DNA of 64,000 nucleotides from Rhodeus uyekii. Lineage: Eukaryota > Chordata > Actinopteri > Cypriniformes > Acheilognathidae. Position numbers and translations under genes: made by a program. The stretch is taken from contig JAWRVZ010000630.1 of NCBI GenBank assembly GCA_037043235.1, positions 1 to 64,000 of the forward strand. The letters are read 5' to 3'. Every line of letters starts with the position of its first letter. The first letter of the stretch is position 1. This document shows positions 55,231 to 64,000 of the stretch, piece after piece. Under the pieces are notes generated by a model. It saw only the letters and a list, made by a program, of their open reading frames with translations, was not told the DNA's origin and did no database searches.

Positions 55231-55990
55231 AGCCCATGAATGATTGTGTAACGGGTAGTAGAGCAAGTCAGATTTGCTGGGCAGAGGAAAATATGGTTTA
55301 CCTGCTGTATTACCACATTCTTGTTGAATACTTTTTTTTATTTTTACTAACATTTGTATGCTTTCCATTCATTGCTTGTAGATCAAAAGAGAATGTCCAT
55401 TCATGAATGGTGTCACTTATTTACGTTGTGAATTTTTTGTACCTCATGCACAAGGATTGTAAAGATATAGCTTTTTTTGGGATTACCTGCTCTTTTTTTT
55501 TTTTTTTTTTTGACTGGATTTAGTCTATATACCTTGGTATACACAATTCACTAGAGTACCCTATTGGTGGTGTGAGGGAGCAGTACAAGAGAACATGGCT
55601 ACAGGCCTGCTACCCAGCCACCATCTCCATCTTCACTGGACAGTCTTTTGAGTCAGTAAACTAGTGTTGTTGTCGTCAAGACCACCTAAACCAAGACCAA
55701 GACTTTGTATGGAAAGCATACAATTGTTAGTAACAATAAAGAGTTCTTCTACAATAAAAGACATAAAATTAACATTAGTAGTGAAGTCAGTTAGCAAACA
55801 ATCTCAAACAACATAAAAGAACAAGTGCAATGATCAGTATTCAAAGGAGTTTGTGGTAATACAGCAGGTAAACCATACTTCCTCTGCCCAGCAAATCTGA
55901 CTTGCTCTACACACCAAAAATATATTTGTAAAAAAAAACCTGTCATACAGTTTTAAAACTTGGAGGCACAGTCTTAAGTTTGGTCTAATT
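55231..55990. other. Rearranged segment with hAT and duplicated pieces
   Basis: 55,370-55,490 is an inverted match to 12,650-12,800. 55,560-55,710 and 55,850-55,910 match 13,530-13,700 in direct orientation. A poly-T tract lies at 55,492-55,512. No gene. Confidence 0.5.
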
Positions 55991-55997
55991 TTAAAGT

Positions 55998-56400
55998 ACA
56001 GTTGTACCTCAAGATACGAAAGGCTCAACTTACGAAAAATCCAAGTTACGAAAGCAAAGATGAAAAATTTTACTGCTTTACATAAGAAAAGTTTTCAAGA
56101 TACGAAAGGTTTCTGAAAGTCCGAGATTCGCCCCATAACAAGTTTGAAACTCGCGCCGCACGCCGCCATCTTAGTTATAGTAGACTCTCCCATTGGTTCC
56201 TGATGCTAGCCAAGCCATGAGATCCTTCTCTTTAATTGGACAGCATCCCTCCCATCATGCATCTTCTATACGTACGTGCTGGCGTGCTTTAGCGCTAGAG
56301 ACAAAGATGGAGATCATAAAGAAGTACGAAGCTGGTATCTGCCGTTTGTCCTCCGCCTCTGCCGCCACTTTCGGAGATAGCCTCACTCGAAAGGTAAGCT
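55998..56400 (+). mobile_element. Tigger/pogo 5' fragment
   Basis: Begins cagttgtacctcaagatacg and repeats acgaaag subterminally, the start of a Tigger element of a different family from that at 9124. A plus-strand ATG at 56,307 encodes MEIIKKYEAG, the opening of the Tigger helix-turn-helix, then degenerates. The 3' end is not found. A GC-rich segment (56,400-56,900) follows with nothing recognised. Confidence 0.65.
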
Positions 56401-56959
56401 TCGACTGTGGTAAGGTTCGTTAGTCACGGAGAAGGAAGGAGGCAGGGTCAGCTTACTGAGACTCACAAGCTTTTATTTCCTTAGAGTCTTAAATAAATCA
56501 AAACACAAAACAAAACATAAGCAGGTGAGTTTCACTCCCACTGTCCCGCTTCTCTCAGCTGAGTCACGCTTCTCCCTCTGAGTTCCGTGTCACTCGCAAT
56601 CTCTCTCGGTTTAGGTTTCACTTTCGTTTCGCTCGTGAGCCTCGCGTTCACCGCTTCCGTGCCGACTCGCGTGTAACTGTTCTCTGCGTTGTGTTAATAA
56701 AACTCCCATATACTTCTTTCATCAGTTTATTTAAAGGAAATCACTGAGAAAACACAAATATATACATGAGGTGATGTACACAGTAGCTCATCCACTCCTC
56801 GTTCTGGCGCGTTGGCCTCATACACGTTAACTAATATGTGTGACAAGAGGCGCGCGCATCACAGAGTGCCAGCCAGCCAATAGAAAGTCCTGTTTCTAGG
56901 TTGTCTTTAACAGCAAGTGGAGACACTCTATATAACTCTGTTATATATATATATTTTTT

Positions 56960-57360
56960 TTTTTATAAAAACAACTCAAAATCTGGTAGAAAATCAAAGC
57001 CATATATATGACCAATTGTATGCTGTATGTTCAAAAGTTGTGTACCAAATTTGAGGTTGATATCTCAAATAATTGGCTTTCAGTAAGATTTTGTGTGTGC
57101 GCAGAACCAAACTTTTTCTGTTAGATACCATCAAAACTCCACTGGTAAAACCAGCAGTGTATTTTGCAGTACAGTATAATTTCTTTCTCTCAACCACACA
57201 TGGCTGCATAATATGTCCAATTGACTTGAAAGCCGAAAACTAGGAGAAAATGACAATGACAATAACATGTAACAAAATGGCGCATGCTCTGCTGCGACGA
57301 CACATTTGTGAAAACAAATTTCCCGTTAAGGGACAATAAAATTCTATTCTATTCTATTCT
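56960..57360 (-). repeat. Inverted copy of gene A intron sequence plus a LINE tail
   Basis: 56,960-57,250 matches 8830-9120 joined to 9595-9660 on the opposite strand, without the Tigger MITE. 57,260-57,360 ends ccgttaagggacaataaaat followed by (TCTAT)n, a LINE-type 3' tail. Confidence 0.6.
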
Positions 57361-57854
57361 ATGTTTGTTACCATAAGACTGTTCTCGAGTACTACAACAC
57401 TACGTGGCAAAGAAGGCAAGGGGTTCACAATCATGTAAACTCATCCACTACACTACACTACACTGACTTCCTATCAGGCTGGTTTTCTCATGCTTAGATC
57501 ACAAGACTTTATTGTATGATGAATGTTTGTTGTGTTTTCAGTATCCATTGTTGTTTATTATATATTTATTTGTTTATATAACGTTGCAAAATGTGGTGGG
57601 TAAAGAAATAAGCTTGAAAAAAGCAGACTGTAATCAAATAATATGACTAAAGAGTATTTGAAAGTACTTTACAGTGTGCATTACTCATTATGGATGATGA
57701 TTGATTTCTGTGGCTCAGTTTATTGGAGCAGCTGATAATTCGATTGCTTTTCCTTTTTCTTCGTTCAGAACTCAGCATGTATCACGCTAGTCATGCTGAG
57801 GATGGAGACTATGCAGTCTCAAAAATAGCATGGTAATGTAAACAAGTGAACTTA

Positions 57855-59530
57855 TACATTTTTTCCCATATAATATGATTATTATGGTTTGAGTCATAGA
57901 AATGAATACAGATATAATTCATAAAACTACTTGTTGGTGATAAACATGTAAATGTGCATGTTTTAAATGATTTTGTTTTATCCTTATTTATTTTTTAAAT
58001 TTATCCAAATTTGACTGGTTGAGTTGTTACATTGGTCACTCAAGTCTCACAGACTGATTAATCTGAAATTTAAAGAAAATTATTATATAGACATTACAGC
58101 GACAGGGTGAGGGTACTACACAAAAATATTTTTTTTGCCTGACCGTTTCATGTGATTTATACTATTTATAATTTATACTATGTGTACACACTCGCTGATA
58201 TATATATATATATATATGTACAGTCATTGGCTTTAGGAACATAATTCATGAACAAATATGTAATGCGTACAAAAACACAAGTTACAAGTTAAGCCAAATC
58301 AAATTATTTGCGAATAAATTCTCATTTTGTCTGGAAAGCACCTCTAATTCAAATCCGAAAGAAACAAAAATCTGACAAGGGTCAGTAGCCTATCACAATG
58401 ACCATTGCTCAACTTGATGGGAGGGGAAGCCTATATGGGATAGGATACATTAGAATATGTCCCGTTTCAATTTAGATCTTTCTAAGCAAAAAATAAATGA
58501 CCATCATTTTTATCATACGTACAAAATGTACAACTGACAAGTTTAAACGGATCAAATGATCAGCGCGAACCATTTATACTTCTTTATACTTCTTTATGTT
58601 TCACCTTGATGCGAGTCAAAGTGAAACATTTACATTACATTTGATTTCCACCAAACAGCAATCACTCATTTTTAAGTTAAATAATGCTTTTTATAATTTG
58701 TACCATATTTCCACTAAACTTTTTGGGTTAGATTTAAATCATTCTGCGCTCGAGCTCCGACGGGCTAAACTTCCGTCTCGCTGTTTTTTTTGTTTTTTTT
58801 TTGAAAACAGTTGTTTCATTATGAAATTTCCACGCAAAATGTAATGTACTGGATTCAAGCACAGTGCCGACTGACAAAAATATTCCAATAAAAATAAATA
58901 TAGCTCACCGTTGAAGGTCATTGTGAAAGGGATGCTGGGAATGAAAAATACATCCTGTTTCCTGCTTTGTCTAACTAAAGGCAAGGAAAGTTCAGCTCCA
59001 CCCATTTGTTCTGCAATGTTGTCAGTTTGGTTCGACGATTTCCAGCTTTCTTTAAAACATTCACTGCCAAAATAACGGGTCATGACAACAAAGTTTTATG
59101 TAAAGGTTTCATAAATGTTTCTACTCAAACAAATAAACTATTAAAGTAGGGTATTTAAAGTATTTGCAGATGAACAGACATTAACCCTCGGAAACATACA
59201 TGAATCGTTTACAATGTCAACTGAGGAAACAAGCCCATTTAATCGAAGACAAAAAGTCTAGATGTTATAATTCGGAATAAGAAATGTAATTAGTGTAAGA
59301 AACAAACCTTTAGCAAGGATAATCTCACACTCTAATCACACACACAACAGCCCAAAAATGTGCCATTCAATTTCCACCTGTTGTCTATTCCATTTGCACA
59401 ACAGCATTTGAAATTGATTGTCAATCGGTATTGCTTCCTAAGCGGACAGTTTGACACAGAAGTGTGGTTGATTTGGATAAAAGTGATTATAAATCACTCA
59501 TTACAAATCATTCAAGCAAGAAATAGAAAA
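57855..59530. repeat. Segmental duplication block, copy 2 (empty site for the LTR retroelement)
   Basis: Continuous counterpart of 16,790-17,225 plus 24,335-25,830. At the point where copy 1 has the 7 kb retroelement there is only a short TA run (58,198-58,217). The possible first exon, with donor at 58,903-58,908 and ATG at 58,921, is preserved. Confidence 0.8.
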
Positions 59531-59539
59531 GAATATATG

Positions 59540-59914
59540 AAAAAAATAAGACAAAGAAAAGAATGTATATATCCAAAATAAGAAAAAGAAAATGATATAT
59601 ACCAGCGGCAATGGAATTCTAAATCGTCCCTACACAGCCAAGACAAAATTGTGAGAAACAGAAATTAAGTTTTTATTTGGGCATGACTTGACACAAAACA
59701 GAAGGAAGTGACAGTTTCAGTTGGAGAAAAAAACATTTTTTTCTCCAACTGAAACCGCTGATAAGAATAATTTAACTTTCAGTAATGACTTAGTTCCCCT
59801 AGTCATTACTGAAAGTTAAATTATTCTGATTGGCTAAGAAAGAAAGGTAAACAAAACTAGTAATTTTCCACACAAGAGCAGACAGTCTGAAGCATATCTT
59901 TGTTGATCACATGA
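59540..59914 (-). mobile_element. LTR fragment (17.27 kb family) with an insert bearing two perfect hairpins
   Basis: 59,540-59,625 and 59,830-59,914 match LTR sequence on the minus strand (accagcggcaatgga; attggctaagaaagaaag; gcagacagtctgaagcatat). Between them is a non-LTR stretch holding hairpins at 59,714-59,755 and 59,764-59,827. Confidence 0.7.
59714..59827. repeat. Two adjacent perfect inverted repeats
   Basis: Hairpin 1 has 20 bp arms, gtttcagttggagaaaaaaa (59,714-59,733) and its exact complement (59,736-59,755), with a 2-base loop. Hairpin 2 has 27 bp perfect arms (59,764-59,790 and 59,801-59,827) with a 10-base loop. Confidence 0.95.
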
Positions 59915-62900
59915 TGTTTTATTAACAAAGTTCGGGAGGAGCATGTTCAAATGATTAACACAATCAACACGTCATCAGCAATTACACCTCATCCTATCAG
60001 CAGGAGAGGAAGCATGTATATATAGACATGTTTGACTCACCTACAGCACTTTGACATTTTTCGGCAGCTCGACAGTTTACGGCATTGTGGCACCCGAAAT
60101 CGAGCTCCACTCATTAGACACCGCATAACACCATGCTAACTATATTATATCACCCTCAGCAATACATCACGGGTGCCAGACCAAACAAACGGGTCCCAAG
60201 CAACAACAAGCAAACGCACAGTAAGACGCGAGGCCTGTTCTCGCCACCAAACAAACATCCGTATCCAGCAGCTCTACATCGGCCCCTTTTTAATCGCTCC
60301 TGCCATTGAGAAAGGATTATAAAGCCGGTTGAGCAGAAAGCTCGACTCTCAGGCAATGCCGCTTTCTTCCTGCTAGCCAGGCCGCCGCCGCCGCGAGCCT
60401 CAGCAGACCGCGCTGCAGTTTTAGCTCACTCTCTCTGTCCGTCAGCTCACACAAACAAGAGCAGCTGTAATCCTTCCCGGCGCTTTTATTTCAGCATCGC
60501 TAAATCACGAGCAGTTTGTGCCATCTCAATGCTACTGTTCCGGGGAACCTACGTCTGAAATGTGATTGTTTTTAAAGTAACGCGCTGCTTCCTCGCAGCT
60601 CAAGCAGTAGCGCGCACCGAAGTCAGATCGTGTGCAGTACAGCCCGATCGCACGCGCCGCTTCAGATCGCGCTCATTACAGTCGATCGCGTGCTCAGCCG
60701 CCCACACAAGAATCAAGTACTCATTGCCAACGCTGCCTTGATGTTTCAACTTAATCGGCTATTAAGTGGACCCACTGGAAAGAAATCATATGCACTTCCT
60801 ATTTCAAAGTAATTATCTGCCTTCACTGTTTTCAATCCTTTAAGTCTATGATAAGCTTTATAAGTCTATGATATTTGGATGAACCCCTGCTCAGGGTTTA
60901 TTCAAAGCCAATAAGTTTGTGAACTTTCATAAACCTTGATATTCCGATTTCCATCAGGTAAGTTTGTTTTGAAATTAAATATGCAACATGCATCTGATAT
61001 AAATTCAACTGTCAATTTTATAATTGAAAGGTTTTACTTATGGAAATCAACGTATTTTACAAACCATATTGATTTTGTTATTTCTTGCGTGTATTTAGAC
61101 GTCTGTAACCAAAATAATTTCAAGAGATTGAAAACACTGAACAGCAACAAGTGTTGAGCGCTTTCTCTGGCTCAGCGCCAGCCAATGTGTTCAAATTTAG
61201 CAGGCGATCATGTGATACCCCGCCTTTCGGCACATTGTCCAAGATTGAGATGTACCAGTTTCACGATAAACTCTTCCTCTCTCAAGTTCCTTCACTGTAT
61301 CCCACTGATGAAAGGAGCTCTTGCACTCAACAAACACTGCAACCGAGCCTCCAACAACACCACGCGGTCATCAGCTCTTCCGCTCCATTGTCGCACCCTA
61401 TGACGCCGAGGCTTGCCCTCACCTCCACCATCAAGACATCCACCTTCTTCTTGCTCAACTTCCTACGACACCTCAGCACTTGTATCAATAGTAAAGGAGG
61501 ACGACCAAAGCAAAACTAACTAGAATAGTTAGTTCCAGTCAGCAGTACCATCTCCAAATCAACTCTACCTTCAAAATGCCTCAAACGTACATTCCTTAAA
61601 TTTTCATCTCTCTCCCTTACAAAACCAGATCTTCAAGCGTTAAGACGCAGCAGCACACTGCAGTTTTCCAGCACTGCACCTCACATGCCAGCATCTAGTG
61701 ACAAACGCCGCCCTTTAAGTGCGAGCTTGCCTCCGCCAGCGGTGCAGGCTCAGCAACGGCAGCACGTACCTAACCTTTCCCCTATGTTTGGCCTGCAGCC
61801 CTGCCTTCCGGTTCTAGCGTGAGGCTGCCTCCGCTAGCGGCACAGGCCCAGACACAGTCTTATCTTCCCTTTCTATCCTTTCTGTCTCTCTCCGGGCTCC
61901 AGGTGTCAACCCAAGCGCGAGGCTGCCTCCGCAAGTGGCTTCGCCCCTGGCCTTTTTTCCACCTTATTCTCCCCACCATGCTAATTGTCCTTTCATCCTG
62001 TTCTCTGCTATGCTCATGCCATTCCACAAACACTGCTGCTTGGAACCACCTCTGTCGCCAACAACAGTTGAACACAAATCCTAACTGAAGTTAAGGCTGC
62101 TGCCACCAGAGGTGGACCTATTCCTAACCAGTATATCAATATTCAGAGTTGATATTTATCGACGCCTCTAAATGTCCATTCTTCAAGCTTTTTCGCTTCA
62201 AACCACTCTTTTGGCAGATTATATGTGGAGTGGAAGAGTTGAAGACTTTCCACTCCACATATGGTCTGCTCCACATGGTCTCTACCACCGATTTGTATTG
62301 CATTCCAATAACACCAAGATCTTCCAAGCCAGCTTCACCATGGGTTACCTAGGTGAAATCTACTTCTCACTGCCGAAACCTAATCCTCTGCTCATCAAAG
62401 GTATATCAAGAACTCAACCCACCAGCTCAGACACCAGACAACCAATTATGTTGGAAATCCGTATCCCTACTCTCCGCCAAGGATTCCACCCAAATGTCGT
62501 CCGACCACTCAACGCCATGGTCGAGCCATATAGGTTCCAGTTCCTCTGATTCCATCACATCCAACCTTAATCCAAATCCATCCATATTCTGACTCGTCAG
62601 CACTGCACAACGAAAGTAAGGGAGACCAAACCATAAGGCTTTTATCTTACTCCAACAGCAACAATCCTTTGTAGCCAACCTTCATTTAAGAGATCAGGCC
62701 AAACTCCCATCCGACCCACTCTTCACAGAAGACTTAAATCACCCCACCACATGTTGCGTTCCAAAACCAGCAGATCCAAGCACTGGGCCGCAGGTCATCG
62801 GAAGCTTTCAGGAGTTACATTTGATCAAATCAGTCTCTCCAGAAATGGCTTTCACTGCCACAAGAGACAACAGAAGTCGAGGAAATAGACCATATCCATT

Positions 62901-64000
62901 ATCCAACACGCGATTAGTTCGGAGGAAGTTCTCCATTTCCACAGTAGTGATGCACCTCCCGCAGGAGTCAGCCAAGGGGAAATTTTCGGTTTCCTCAGAT
63001 GCTCATAACATACCCATTCCTAACCCTCTCACTTACGTCTGGCCTGCAGCCCCCCCCCCCCCATCCAATTCTAGCGTGAGGCTGCCTCCGTTAGCGGTGC
63101 AGGCCCAGACTCCCCACCTATCCCCAAACTATCCCTCTTTCTAATCTTTCCGTTCCTCCCCAAGCCCCAGGGGCCGACCTAAGTGTGAGGCTGCCTCCGC
63201 ATGCGACCCCAGCTTCTTTTCCTCCTTCCTTTCCCAAACTCTCCCTCTTTCTAATCCTTCCGTTCCTCCCCAAGCCCCAGGGGCCAACCTAAGCGTGAGG
63301 CTGCTCCGCTTGTGGCCCCGGCTTCTTTTTCTCCTAATTTCCTTTCCCAAACTAATTCTTCCTTCACCCCTTCTCAAACTATCCACTGCCGCAGCAGTGA
63401 CGCTCCCGCAGGAGCAAGGCTTCTCAAACTATCTACTGCCGCAGCAGTGACGCTCCCGCAGGAGCAAGCTTTCTCTACCTTCCACTGCCGCAGCAGTGAC
63501 GCTCCCGCAGGAGCAAGCTCTCTCTAACTTCCACTGCCGCAGCAGTGACGCTCCCGCAGGAGCAAGCTTTCTCTACCTTCCACTGCCGCAGCAGTGACGC
63601 TCCCGCAGGAGCAAGCTCTCTCTAACTTCCACTGCCGCAGCAGTGACGCTCCCGCAGGAGCAAGCTCTCTCTAACTTCCACTGCCGCAGCAGTGACGCTC
63701 CCGCAGGAGCCAGCTCTTTCTAACTCCCACTGCCGCAGCAGTGACGCTCCTGCAGGAGCTCATTTAAAGGGTTGATGTGCTTTCATGCTCCCAAGGGAGC
63801 CAATCTTTTCAAATCAGTTTCCACCACCGCGGCAGCGATGCACCACTTTGGTCCTGCAGCGGCCTCGAGGGTTTTTTTCGCTGCAATGGTAGCGACGTGC
63901 CTCCTGCCGACGTGGGGGCCCAGAGGGGTTTTCCCTGCTGCGACGGTGACGTGCCTCCTGCCACTGCGGGGGCCCAGAGGGGTTTCCCCTGCTACAACGT
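59915..64000 (+). mobile_element. Unclassified GC-rich retroelement-like repeat, runs off the window
   Basis: Starts tgttttattaacaaagttcg directly after LTR sequence, with a TATA-like box (gtatatatagac, 60,016-60,027). Its first about 2.6 kb is the inverted partner of 42,790-45,308. From about 61,150 plus-strand frames contain a recurring motif (gtgaggctgcctccg, six or more variants at 61,725-63,310), translated as SVRLPPLAxQAQ. A conserved hairpin lies at 62,216-62,267, then a minisatellite from 63,380. Frames at 61,151-61,519 and 62,172-62,549 are the longest. Copy-to-copy conservation of some peptides (for example LIKGISRTQPTSSDTRQP) suggests former coding. No RT, integrase or recombinase visible before the window ends. 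Confidence 0.55.
63380..63762 (+). repeat. 49-50 bp minisatellite, eight copies
   Basis: Units start at about 63,388, 63,438, 63,487, 63,536, 63,585, 63,634, 63,683 and 63,732. Each contains gccgcagcagtgacgctccc followed by gcaggagc, with only a few substitutions in a variable linker (aagctttctctaacttccact type). A looser GC-rich repeat (ccagaggggttt, gacgtgcctcctgcc) continues to 64,000. Confidence 0.95.

Noticed and set aside
63380..63762. Regular repeats with near-constant spacing, CRISPR-like at first sight
   Set aside because: Units are joined tandem copies of 49-50 bp with similar linkers, not identical repeats separated by unique spacers, and the genome is vertebrate.

Overview
This 64 kb window is vertebrate DNA and most likely comes from a ray-finned fish, probably a cyprinid or relative. 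The evidence is split genes with GT/AG introns, a fish-type TNFRSF14/HVEM-like receptor gene, a tRNA-headed fish SINE, and a dense mix of BEL/Pao, L2, hAT, Harbinger, ISL2EU and Tigger elements. There are no operons or bacterial features. Nearly all host coding content is one small receptor family on the minus strand; the rest is transposon sequence.

Layout. (1) 0-3.8 kb: AT-rich intergenic DNA with small repeats and a decayed tRNA-Ser-like sequence. (2) 3.8-26 kb is the first copy of a tandem segmental duplication. It holds a decayed BEL/Pao pol fragment (3.84-4.83 kb), receptor gene A (6.99-11.2 kb, six exons, apparently intact), a series of TE insertions, and a full-length but decayed LTR retroelement (17.27-24.33 kb). 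(3) 26.1-26.8 kb: receptor pseudogene B, two exons only. (4) 27.6-36.1 kb: a solo LTR, then a hAT element (29,238-36,115) that holds a pogo-like MITE and a young BEL/Pao element (30,649-36,109). (5) 36.3-59.5 kb is the second copy of the duplication: a BEL pol fragment split by a solo LTR, receptor gene C (41.0-54.8 kb) with a 12.2 kb first intron full of nested transposons, then flanking DNA. (6) 59.5-64 kb: an unclassified GC-rich retroelement-like repeat with internal motif repeats and an eight-copy 49-50 bp minisatellite. An inverted copy of its first part lies at 42.8-45.3 kb inside intron 1 of gene C.

Gene A encodes a single-pass TNF-receptor-superfamily protein: signal peptide, cysteine-rich domains, a transmembrane helix and a short tail with a PxQE TRAF-binding-type motif. 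Gene C keeps an open ectodomain and transmembrane helix, but its frame changes just after the membrane and stops, so it predicts a tail-less receptor. Copy B is broken.

The duplicated copies act as natural empty sites for each other. Several insertions can be dated relative to the duplication and given exact target-site duplications.

Limits: exon borders come from reading splice sites and from the A/C comparison, with no transcript evidence. Several TE family names rest on terminal motifs and TSD length only.
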